Assembly (NCBI GenBank): GCA_034620365.1 | Contig: JAQGEQ010000081.1 | Location: forward strand, 558,001 to 622,000 | From: Pegea sp. RAD2-039 | Taxonomy: Eukaryota; Chordata; Thaliacea; Salpida; Salpidae | Direction of reading: 5' to 3' | DNA length: 64,000 nucleotides | In this document: piece by piece, positions 50,443 through 61,273 of the stretch | Layout of the letters: each line of letters begins with the position of its first letter | How positions within the stretch are numbered: the stretch's first letter is position 1 | The notes under the pieces: generated by a model | What the model was told of the DNA's origin: nothing | The model's database searches: none | The model's input: the letters and a program-made list of their open reading frames with translations, nothing else | Translations under genes and position numbers: made by a program

Positions 50443-52084
50443 TTTAAATAGATAGATGAAATAACATTTTTTTATAAAATCGACGCTGCAACAGAAGATT
50501 AAGAAGTCGAATTATGAGTAGTGGTTTATTGTTGAAGACAGTTAATGAAGTTGTTCTAGAGATCAATTAGAAAGTTACGGATGATTTTATCAGAGTTTAT
50601 AAATAATGACAATATTTTTGTAAACAAACTTTATAGAAATTATAATTTATATCAATTAAATAAAAAGCTTAATAAATGCTACTTTATATTTAAAAAGAAT
50701 ATACTGGTTTATAAACGGTTAGCAACTTTCAATTTTAACTAGTTTGAAAAACTACTCGACTGTAAACGCAAGGCAAATTAAACTTATGTAAGAAAGTTTA
50801 TCCTGTTTCTATTCAACCTGATTACTACTATTTAAATAACTAAATAAAAACAATACTGGAAAACGAAAAAAAAGACAATTCGGTGAAAATTCTTTAATTT
50901 TAGAAAGTAATAACTTTTTGCTTGATCCATTTACAATTAATTTAGTCTAATTGAAAGCTTATTAGATTAAGAGATATAATATCTTTCTTGAGATCTATTT
51001 CGATCTTTACCTTATTTTTTGTGATGATCCAAGGTGTTTATTTTATAAAAGTCGTAAATAATCTTAAATCAAATAAACAAATAAAGCATGAGGTCATTGA
51101 AACACATTTAGACGTTTTCATTAACTGGCTAACATATAAGTTTTTGGTTTCAACTAACTTTCTAATATTATACAAATGTACAAATGATTGCCAAATTAAT
51201 GACGTCATAATTGCTGATAGTAAAAACACGTAGTCACGGTTCAGTAATTTTAATTTGTAAATAAAACAAAAACAAAACTACAAATTAAAATGAATTTAAT
51301 GATCATGAACTCTACAGATAAAAAAAGCATCAAATTAAAAGAAAGAAATGAAGAATCTTTAATCAGAAATATACATCTTATATTTAAAATAAACGTTTTT
51401 AGTAACAACATCTAATTAAATAGTTAAATAACTATGCCAATAAATAATAAATCATAATCACAATATACACAAAGTACTATAAAATTTATACAGAGAAAGT
51501 TGTTAATCTATTTATGAATAAAAGAAAGTTGGTTTGGAAAAAGAGATAGACACAAGAAATTTAATCGAGCGTACCTTAATCAGTGAAGATAGAAAAGAGA
51601 CAGAAGAGTTGAGACTTTTAATGAGTTTATTTGATTCTAAACTGTTTTGTTTGTTTGTAAATTAGTTCTACAAAAACTCAGTAAAAACTCAATTTTATAA
51701 ACTGGCGATCTCAAAACATCTGAACCAAATATTAAAATTAAACAGAATAATTGCATAATTTCCATTTCATTTATGATATAAAGTATTAATCGATAAGTTA
51801 TTTAGTATCTAATTAATTTGATTAAGATTTTTTCATATTTCTCTACTACTAGTAGTGTTTATGTATTACACAAATAGTTTTCACGACAATCAGCATGGAC
51901 ATATTGGTTAATTAACATTTGTTGATTAGAATTAACTGATGATTAGGGTTGATAGTTAATATTTACTTCATTCATATGATTTTTTGTAGACTGAGATTAA
52001 AAAGGAATTATTTCAAATGTGAGTTGATCAATAAAGATGAAGTGATTTCCTTCACTTCATTCACAAATTCTCGTCTTCACAAGA
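50443..52084. other. AT-rich sequence, no gene seen
   Basis: I looked here for the missing C-terminal cullin-3 exons and found none: no GYWP-like segment and no neddylation-site segment. A frame at 50,988-51,233 (81 codons, hydrophobic start) has no family resemblance. A short inverted repeat, GAAGTGA and TCACTTC, lies at about 52,038-52,057. No repeat-family copies were recognised. Confidence 0.45.
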
Positions 52085-52243
52085 CTTTGCGGGCTGGATT
52101 CTGAGCTGCCAATTCATAGATCAGTTTTCTACAGTGTGTAGTGCAGTTTGAAGTTTTGAAGAATTGCAACATAATAGCTTGATATCATCTGCATACACAA
52201 ACACTCTGACATCATCTACTGCTACTAGTCTTCTGATGACGTC
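52085..52243 (-). mobile_element. Fragment of the same LINE reverse transcriptase, decayed
   Basis: Homologous to about 45,140-45,300. The minus-strand frame reads VFVYADDIKLL and SKLQTAL and ends in WQLRIQP. A Trp codon of the ENWS motif is now TGA (52,123-52,121). Only about 160 bp remain, and the minisatellite begins at its edge. Confidence 0.9.
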
Positions 52244-53306
52244 TTGGTGCTAGTGGTTGTTGCTGGTTTCTAATGGTTTTTGCTGGCTATTAGTGGTTCT
52301 TGCTGGCTGCAAGTGGTTGTTGCTGCTTTGAAGTGGTTGTTGCTGGGTGGTATTGTTTGTTGCTGCCTGCTAATGGTTGTTGCTGGTTGCAGTGGTTGTT
52401 GCTCCGTGGTATTGGTTGTTGCTGGGTGGTATTAGTTGTGGCTGGCTGCTAATGGTTGTTGCTGCTTTGAAGTGTTTGTTACTGGTTATTGATGGTTGTT
52501 GCTGTTTGGTAAAGATTGGTAGTGATTGTTGCTGGTTGCTAGTGGTTGTTGCTGGGTGGTATTAGTTGTTGCTGGTTGCTAGTGGTTGTTGCTGGGTGGT
52601 ATTGGTTGTTGCTGGTTGCTAATAGTTGTTACTGAGTGGTATTGGTTGTTGCTGGTTTCTAATGGTTTTTGCTTTCTACTAGTGGTTGTTGCTGGCTGCA
52701 AGTGGTTGTTGCTGCTTTGAAGTGGTTGTTGCTGGTTTATAATGGTTGTTACTGGTTTCTAATGGTTGTTACTGGTTGGTAGTGATTGTTGCTGGGTGCT
52801 AGTGGTTGTTGCTTGGCGGTATTGGTTGTTGCTGGTTTCTAATGGTTTTTGCTGGCTACTAGTGGTTCTTGCTGTCTGCAGGTGGTTGTTGCTGCTTCGA
52901 AGTGGTTGTTGCTGGTTGCTAATGGCTGTTGTTGGTTGGTAGTGGTTGTTGCTGGCTGCTAATGGTTGTTGCTGGTTGCAAGTGGTTGTTGCTGCTTTGA
53001 AATGGTTGTTGCTGCTTCGAAGTGGTTGTTGCTGGTTGGTAATGGTTGTTGTTGGGTGCTAATAGTTGTTGCTAGTTGCTAATGGTTGTTGCTGGTTGCT
53101 AGTGTTTGTTGCTTGATGGTATTGGTTGTTGCTTGGTGCTATTGGTTGTTGCAGGCTGCTAGTGGTTGCTGCTGGTTGCTAGTGGTCGTTGCTCGGTGGT
53201 ATTGGTTGTTGCTTGGTGCTATTGGTTGTTGCAGGCTGCTAGTGGTTGCTGCTAGTTGCTATTGGTTGTTGCTTGGTGGTTTTGGTTGTTGCTGGCTGCC
53301 AGTGGT
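52243..53306. repeat. Minisatellite array 2, 20-bp unit
   Basis: About 53 units of the same 20-bp family as array 1, same orientation, including the variants with GCTTCGAAGTGG and GCTTTGAAGTGG. A longer segment, from TTGCTTGATGGTATTGG or TTGCTCGGTGGTATTGG to GCAGGCTGCTAGTGG, is duplicated near 53,110-53,240. The Leu/Val/Cys/Trp-rich frames at 52,377-52,565 and 53,086-53,322 are repeat readings, not genes. Confidence 0.95.
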
Positions 53307-56090
53307 ATCGAGTTCGGAATAGATGATTATTAACGAATTTAATTTTTTACCAGTTTACACCACAAACTTTATTATACAAACACTATACTCCATTTCTCAT
53401 AATTGAATAGCTTTGAACGAATTTGGAGTTGAATAAATTTCAACAAAATTCAATTAAAATTACCAAGGAGATATGCGGTCATAATGCTAAATTTATTTTT
53501 TTAAACTCAATTTGATATTCAACTTCTGGACTAAAACTTTGTATTAAATAATATTTTGAAACTTATTTAGTAACCAAATATACTTAAAAGTAACTTTTAA
53601 AGTGACTTTTTAAAGATTAGATTAACTCTTCTTAGGATTTTTTTTAACAAAAAGTCGATTTTGTAATAGTAAATAGCCATAAGATTTTATATAAAAATTA
53701 ACAACTTAATGTCTGTTTTATATTAAGAGTAGCTTATTTGACTTTTGTGAATCACGAAATTTAGTAATTTTTTTATTTTACTTATAAAAACAGACACAAA
53801 AATAATTAAGTTTATTATAAAAACATAATCTTCCTCATTATAAACAACAAAAATTCGACATCAATTTTGTGCTAGCAAGTTTAGCTGTTATGAAGTTTAA
53901 ATGATTAGTAAATATATTGTTAGAAAACATATAATATAAAAATTTTTGCTTCTATGAATAGAATGACAAAACATTTAAGAAGTTTAGAAGTTTTCTTTTA
54001 ACTCGAAATTTGTTAAATACTTTTCTGTCTTTTCAAAAATTTATCTTATCTTTCTTGACTTAGGTAGAGCTCCATAATGAGGCTGGTAAATTTTAGATTT
54101 GATATCAAAAAAATTGGATCATCTTATATTAAATTTCTTTAGGTATCTCTATTACTAACCAAAAAATTTTCTGTGTGAACTTACTTTGTAAAATTTTATC
54201 TTATCATAGTCTAATCAAAAACAAAACGATCAACCATTGTTTGTACATACCGCTGTCAAAAGTATTTTTAAAAATTCTTTTAAAAGTTCAGGAACAAAAA
54301 GTGAAGGAACTAACCACACATCTTTAAAAAAAGTAATCTTCAGAATCGTTGAAAAATAATTTGAATAAATTGTTTACGGATTTTAATCAAATTGGCGTTT
54401 TATGAATAAGAATGTTTATTTTTAAAAAAGTTATTCAGGAAAATTCTAATCAACTTTGACTTTTATACGTACTTTAATGACAAAATAGATGTGTTTTGAT
54501 TAAAATTGTGCAAATGATCTATTGAACAGACTTAATAAAGTGAGTTATTTCATGACGATTAATAGTTGACTTCTGAGAAAATCTTTTTCCACATACATCA
54601 CACTGGAATGGCTTTTCACCGGTGTGAGTTCTTTCATGAATACCAATAGTTGACTTCCGAGTAAATCTTTTTCCACACACCTCACACTGGAATGGCCTTT
54701 CACCGGTGTGAGTTCTTTCAAGATTAGCAAGAGATGATTTTTGAGAAAAGCATCGAAGGCAAACAGCACACTCGAAAGGCTTTTCACCAGTGTGAGTTCT
54801 TTCATGAGACTTCAGAATTGATTCAAACTTAAATCTTTTCTCACATACAAAACATTCAAACTTTGCCTCTGCACTACCTTGAGATGATAATTTTTTCTTG
54901 TTACTTTCGTTTCCTTCTCGCTTAGTTTGTAAATTAGACTTGTCAGTAGTCTTCATACGATACCACATCAGTCTCTGTTTAGGATATTCAACATTTAAGT
55001 TTGATGATTTTCTTTCCTGGTTAATTGCATTGTTTTGTCTTTCATCCATATTAAAGAAATTGTAAATTTTTTTATAATCCCTATGTTCTTTTAAGGGGAA
55101 AACTGAAAGTTGTTCCATCGAAAGAAATTTTTTTGAAAATTCACAAACTATTAAAATTAAAAACAGTTTAATACATAAGTATGCTTATTCTTTAATTGTT
55201 TTTTTTAACAATATGTTGCAAGTTTGTAAAGTTATTCTAATAACAAAAATAAAAACATTTTTAAGCATTTTACTAAATAGTTAAATCTTAATTAAATAAT
55301 AAGAAACGAAACCCTAAGCTTAAAACTAATACAAAATAAACACAAATTAAACAATGATAGAGTATAGTTTGCACTCTGTTTTCAAAAGTAGATTATCTCA
55401 TTTGAAGGTCAATGAAAGCTTTTAACAATATCCATAAATAAAGAAAACATTTTCAACACGTTTACAGTTTTACTTTCCTGAATTGATAATTTGATTTGAC
55501 TTTTGTGAATGTTTTTTTCTGTAAAATCATTTGTAATCTAGCTTATAGCTTATTTTGATTTACTTCTGTGAAACAATAATTCTCATTTTTTAAAATAATT
55601 TTTTTCATTTTAATAAGCAAGCGATATACATATTACTTGTGATGAATTATTATATCTGGATTATAAATAAATTCGAACGTTTTGGTTTGGATACCTAACA
55701 TCTTTTATGAAAGTAAAAACTATGGTGTATAAAAATACAATTAGCGGGACATTACATTCCAATATACAGATAAATTCTGTCAAACTGACCTCAGATCAAT
55801 TCTCTCAAACTCAATTGAGTAATCTCAGTCTTTAGATAATGGTTTTCAACAGAAATAACTTTTAAATTTTACTAGTAAATTTTGTACGGACAATACATGT
55901 AATATAAAATATTAAAATTATTCTTCCTAAATATGTTATTTTAGGATTTTCTAAACTTTCTCGTTCAAAACACAATACAATTTAGATTATAGTTTATTTA
56001 TGTATAACCTTAAACTTATTCAAATAGAATGTTTTATCTCTAATATAACTAGAAAGCAAATTGCAAACTATATTAAGAAAATCACATCAT
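53307..56090 (+). repeat. Duplicated block, copy C
   Basis: Collinear with 20,761 onward in copy A and 36,767 onward in copy B, starting abruptly at the last minisatellite unit (ATCGAGTTCGGAATAG) and ending at about 56,090, where a family 4 segment begins. It is more diverged from A and B than they are from each other. Confidence 0.9.
54519..55118 (-). CDS. C2H2 zinc-finger protein, four fingers, copy C
   Basis: A 199-residue intronless paralogue of the seven-finger proteins at 21,975 and 37,981. The frame is open 23 codons farther upstream (start MEQLSVFPLKEH) because two one-base differences in the other copies close it there; Met24 (55,049) corresponds to their start. Four fingers run from about residue 87: FECFVC, FECAVC, FQCEVC and FQCDVC types, followed by THFIKSVQ. 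Finger 2 reads SSLANLERTH, so the first zinc-binding His is Leu and that finger is probably not folded normally. Contact positions of fingers 3 and 4 are R-S-T-I and Q-S-T-R. Three fingers fewer than A and B suggests loss or gain by exchange between the tandem finger repeats. It could be an older, diverging gene or one starting to decay. Confidence 0.88.
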   Translation of the reverse strand: MEQLSVFPLKEHRDYKKIYNFFNMDERQNNAINQERKSSNLNVEYPKQRLMWYRMKTTDKSNLQTKREGNESNKKKLSSQGSAEAKFECFVCEKRFKFESILKSHERTHTGEKPFECAVCLRCFSQKSSLANLERTHTGERPFQCEVCGKRFTRKSTIGIHERTHTGEKPFQCDVCGKRFSQKSTINRHEITHFIKSVQ

Positions 56091-56966
56091 TTATCAACAA
56101 AAGTAAACTTTGAAGGTAAATTATAAAGATTCTAAAACTTTTTGTTGAATTTCTTAAACAAAAGATTTTTTTCTAACGGAAGAAAAAAACATAGCTGAAA
56201 ACTGACAGCTATAACTGTTGTTTGTTTTGACTTTTATAGCTTTTTAGATAAGAAAATGATTTGTTCATCATGGAAAGTAATCTAAAAGATAAACTTTTGC
56301 TTCGTATTCATTTCTTATGTTTATAATTAAAAACAATCTTAAAGCAGACTAATCATTAATGACAGAAGATGTCGATGACAATTGTAATAGTATTATTAAC
56401 TTATTTTAGAAATTATATTAAATTTGTTCTAGTATATCTTTGACATGTAATTCATTAATAAGATTTAATTTATTAGTCAATAATACGATTGTCAGTAAAA
56501 AAATAAGGAATTAAACAGTATAAAATTAATTCATTAAGAGCTAAGTGCTACAGTTTAATATCGAATCATACTAAAGAGAAAAATTCTGGTCTTAAAATGG
56601 TTTGTCAGAATGAGAAATCGATTTAAAAAAATATATGTTTTTACCAACAGCGACAGCTAGCGGATGTTGGGATTTACAAATAACTTGTTTGATTTTTAAG
56701 AAGCAAAAAAAGATTAAACTAAACCAAAAACAAACAACTCGCTTGATTTTGTTATTACTGAACGTTTGTAGAGAAAATCAAATCAGCCTTTAAATTATTT
56801 GCTGATATTTTATGTTAAATTAATGCAATTAAAATAATTTTCCACACGTAGTAGATGTAACCTTTTGACAATTTCTTCAATAGTTCCTTTTTAATTTAAA
56901 ATACACATTTAGTCGGCAAAATTTATATTTTAGAATAGTTAGTGAGTAGACAAAAGTTGAAACTTT
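56091..56966 (+). repeat. Family 4 and family 5 copies
   Basis: Family 4 from about 56,093 and family 5 from about 56,460, core at 56,644-56,669. The family 5 copy is cut at about 56,966, in GTTGAAACT, where the cullin-3 fragment starts. Confidence 0.75.
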
Positions 56967-57668
56967 GTCTAAAGGTGATTGGTTGTTGGAATTTGGGTCG
57001 ATCATTTTTATAGTTTATTTGGCAAAGCTCACATCAAAAGATGTTTCTTATAAATATTTTCTTAATAATTGGCCACCTATTTGGTCTTAACCTAGACAGA
57101 CACTAGCTGGACGTTGGTGCCACTGTCCCAGCTGACAGTCATCGAACATCGGGTGTAATTGGGTGTAATTGGGTGGTTCTGTTTGTCTAAAATGACTTTT
57201 AGAGATTTATTTAGTGAAAAAAACTCATTTTATTTCAGGTTAGTCTTGATGTGATTGCTTCACTGAAGAACAACTTCCTGTCCACACTGAACGCTGCTTG
57301 GGAAGACCATCTAACCTGCATGGTAAAGATCAGATATACCATGGCGCTTATGGTCAGTATCTTTACCTACATGTTGATCTTCTCACATCTTTTTCATAAG
57401 GGATCGGGTTTATGTGTCTCAAAATAACGTTGATAATGTTTATCATCTGGGATTAAAACTCTTTCGAGATGAAGTGATCCGCCACAAGAAGATAGGAATT
57501 TATCTTGAAGAAGTGCTTCTAGATCTCGTAGCTCGCGATCGAAATGGGGAAGTTGTTGACAGGTAGATGATAAAACATCTTTCTAAACATCTTCTACTTT
57601 CAGAGGTTCCATCAGAAGCGCTTGCATGATGCTTACGACTTTTTTGCTGAATAACCGAGACGTTTACG
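56967..57668 (+). pseudogene. CUL3: Cullin-3 fragment, duplicated exons 2 to 4 (partial)
   Basis: This is a genomic copy of 48,514-49,217, introns included, so it is not a retrocopy. It holds the last bases of exon 1, intron 1, exon 2 (57,239-57,352), exon 3 and the start of exon 4. Differences are scattered substitutions, one extra GGGTGTAATT unit in intron 1 and about 12 bp lost from intron 3. The acceptor of exon 3 has changed from AAAG to AAGG, moving AG one base upstream (57,399-57,400), so splicing there would shift the frame. The copy has no start, no promoter and no downstream exons. One residue, Arg in KIRYTM, matches human cullin-3 better than the longer gene (KISYTM), so the source may have been another allele or copy. 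Confidence 0.9.
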
Positions 57669-60600
57669 TTTAAGCTTATATATAAAGTGGTCTCAATCTT
57701 ACGTTTGTGGTGCTCAAAAAAATAGCTTAAAAATGTTATTAAGTAAATTTTAAATGACAAAAAGAAAACTTTTCAAAGAATTTTCAATAATGACAGTGAT
57801 AATAACATTTTTTATATATTCCTATTTATTTGATGTTTATATTGTTAAAATTGTATAATTTGCAAACTTTATTTACTAAATTAATATTCTAATAATTTTA
57901 CAGGTTTAGTAAATTATGTTGAAAATATTTTCCATTTCTCGCAGTTCAGAAAACATTTTCAACAAAAAAAATTTAGAATTAAATAAAAATAATATAATAT
58001 TTTAATAATATATATCCTTAACAACTTCAAGTGTTTTGTAGCTTGATATGTTCGCTTAGGTTTCTACTTTTATTAGAAAAACAATTTATATAATTTATAA
58101 GTTGAAACTTGTTCAACTTCGAAATAATAATTAACAAAAAGGTTCATAATAACACCTGAATATCAGGTAAAATTTTGTTATACTCATGTTATATATTATT
58201 GAATTTTATTCTAAGGCTTGTGAGTTTAAATAAAAGTTTAATAAATTTGTGAAAACCTATTTTTATTATGTAGTAGATTAATAAAATTTAGTTTATTTGT
58301 CAGTAATAAGATTGTCAGTACAAAAGTAGGCTGTTAAATAGTTAAAAACCAATTCTCTAATGGCTAGTGCCACATTTTAACATCAAGTTGTAATTAAGAA
58401 AAGTTTTTTTGTTTTGAAATGATTTTTTTTAGTTTAAGAAGTCAAATGAAAGATAAAAAATTTAACGTATAGTTAACAGCGACAACTAGCGACTGTTCAA
58501 GTTTACAAATAATTCGACAAAAGTTTTGAAAACAAAATAAATTAAACTGATATAACAACAAATAACTTGTTTAATTGTTTTATTAATAAACATTTGTATA
58601 GAAAGTTAAATCAACCTATGCTACTAAATTATTTGCTGCTATGATCTATTAGATTCATAAAATTAAATTTCTGCAGGCATTGGCTGTAAAATTTGCTAAT
58701 TTCTTAAAAATTTTTGTTAAATTTGAAATGTATTCCATTTCAGTAAAAATATTATATTAAAACAGAAAAAAGTAAACTTCTTAAAAATAAACATTAAAAA
58801 TAAAGTTTTTATTTATTTGTAATATTTTTTAATATTGAATTAAAGTTTTTGATTTATATTTAAAAAACAAAGAAACCACAATCATTAGCATTTGTGAATG
58901 TAAAAAAATATTAATTTGCAATACTAAAGTTTCAAAATAATGTATTTGTAAAAGAGAAGTATATATAATGAAAAACTTGTTGTCTTAATAGGGTTGAAAT
59001 CAGATGTGAAGTAGTAACTTAAATTTTAAATGGTTAATTGATTGGGGTCAGCCCATATTAATTTGCAAGAGATACAGATAGTAAAGCATTTCATTGTTTA
59101 GATAACTACAAAATGAAATTGCGTAAGAGTTTAAAGATTTATTTTTATAAAGTAATTTTAATTTGTTAAATTTATGTAATACTTACTATTTATAAAAAAC
59201 ATTTCCATCTAGCTTCAATAGGATTAGCAATGTTTTTCTTTATGTCACCCGTAAAAAAGGACAGGTTCCAAAGTAACAAGAACAACACCAACAACAGTGT
59301 GCATTCTTATTTGCAGCAACACAAATCATTAATGACAGAAGTTGTTCATGACAAGTGTAATAATATTGTTAATTTCTTTCTAATACTTAATTAAATTATA
59401 CTAATTGCCGCAGTTTCTTATCAAATAGTATTTAGGAAAATTATATCTGTTTAAAATTGACTTACCAGTATAAGAAGTCAAATGAAGGATAACTAATTTA
59501 ACCTAAAGTAAACAGCAACAAATAGCGACTGTTTAAGTTCTCAAATAATTTGATAGAAGTTTTTGAAACAAAATTTATTAAACTAAAATGACAACAACCA
59601 ACTTGTTTTGTTTTGTTGTTAACAAACATTTGTATGGAAAATTGAATCAACTTAAGCTAGATGATTTGCTGCTATGTAAAATATAGCCATTAAAATAATT
59701 TTCCACACACAAAAGGTGTAACATTTTGATAACTTCTTCAATAAATTGTTTTACATTTAAAATGTAGACTTACGATAACATAAGAATTTAAATAATTTTA
59801 GTTTACATAAATGATCTTATACATGATTTATGTTAGCAAATTTAGCATTGTAATTTGTTAACAAGATTTAATTTATTTGTCAGTAATACAATTGTCAGTA
59901 AAAAGTAAGCAGCAACTGCATAGCAGCAACATAAGTTGGTTTTTACTTAGATTTTTCAGAATAAGAAATTGAATAACAAAGAATATAAATAAAGTGCCAA
60001 CAGCGACAGCTGGCGGATATTGTGAATTGCAAAAAATTTGTTTGATTTTAAAGAAATAAAACAAATTGAACTAAGCCAACGACAAACAACTCGTTTGTTT
60101 AAAATTGTTATATTGATTTATTTCAGTACAATATTTATGGGGTTAATGCAAATAAAAGTTGATTTTGTTAAACGCAGAAAATAGATGTTTTTAACTTTAA
60201 TTTTTCATTCAATTAATATCAAAATAAAAAATATATTTGATTGGTGATTAAAGAACAAAAATTCTTGATTATCAATTTTTGGATTATATTTTTTACTAGC
60301 AAAAGTGAAAAAATTTTTTATATCTCATTTATAGTGCATTTGTTGAATTAACTACAAAAGGTACACTTTAAAGGTAAACAGTATATTTCGTAAAACTGTT
60401 TTTCTTTGATTTCTAAACAAAGATTTGTTCTTAGTAATATAAATAATTAATCCAAAATTTACATTTATAGATATTATCTATTTTGACTTATCTAGCTTCT
60501 TGAATGAGAAATGAATCGTATAATTCATAGAAAGTGATCTAAAAAGTAACAGTTTTCTTGTAAACTATTTCTTATGTTAAAATAAAAAAATTGACGCAAA

Positions 60601-61112
60601 TCATTAATAACAGAAGTTGTTCATAACAAACACAATGATATTAGTAATTTGTATTAAATATTTTATTACAATTAAAAATCTATTTTTTTGAATTAGAATA
60701 CATTAATAAGATGTATTTTATTTGTCAATGATACCATTGTCAGTTAAACAGTCAAAATTCAAATCTCTAAGAGCTAAGTGCCACAGTTTAATAACAAACT
60801 GTACTAAAAAAAAATTATTGTTTTGAATTGATTTTTCAGAATAATTGTTCTGATCGACAATAATTTAGATGTAGCCGTTAATCAAAACATAAATTTAATT
60901 TAAATACAAGCTTCAACTTAATATTTGTAAATTTTTTCTGGAAAAGAATTTTTAAACTTTTATTTTTAGAAAACATTAGATTGTTTATAAAAATATATAA
61001 AATAAATAAATTTGCTTAAACATTCTGTTAAATTCTATGTTTTTCGACTAAATAAAAAATATCTTTTATAAGAATTACGAAGAATCTAATAATATCATAA
61101 AATCTGATCTTC
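57669..61112 (+). repeat. Repeat mosaic, no gene
   Basis: In order: the left flank and start of family 1 (57,680-58,230), a family 5 copy with degenerate core near 58,474, the CCCGT-hairpin module near 59,247, a degenerate core near 59,508, a family 5 core at 59,997-60,022, family 4 from 60,260, family 5 start near 60,720 and family 6 at 61,030-61,108. The last is cut by the zinc-finger fragment. Confidence 0.65.
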
Positions 61113-61273
61113 TTTTTCACCAGTGTGAGTTCTTCCATGACTGTTAAGATATGACTTTTGAGAAAAGCATCACAGGCAAACAGCACACTCGAAAGGCTTT
61201 TCACCAGTGTGAGTTCTTTCATGAGACTTCATTTTTTTTTCTGATTGAATCCATTGTTTTGTCTCTCATCCAT
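61113..61273 (-). pseudogene. C2H2 zinc-finger pseudogene, copy D
   Basis: The start (MDERQNNGFNQK) is joined by a large internal deletion to parts of fingers 1 to 3, and the rest of the gene is absent. The deletion junction puts the fingers out of frame and the starting frame stops after 14 codons. Within the finger a CGA (Arg) codon of CLRCF is now TGA (61,172-61,170). The left end breaks into family 6. It is non-functional. Confidence 0.9.

Noticed and set aside
50988..51233. 81-codon frame with a hydrophobic start
   Set aside because: No family resemblance, AT-driven composition, and a similar-length frame on the other strand.
51530..51650. Open stretch with a segment like EKEIDTRNLIERTL, considered as a C-terminal cullin-3 exon
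   Set aside because: Only a loose resemblance to the cullin winged-helix region; no acceptor or donor in a usable phase was found and the key family motifs are absent.
57500..57760. 86-codon minus-strand frame over the cullin-3 fragment
   Set aside because: It is antisense to exons 3 and 4 and runs past the junction into unrelated repeat sequence.
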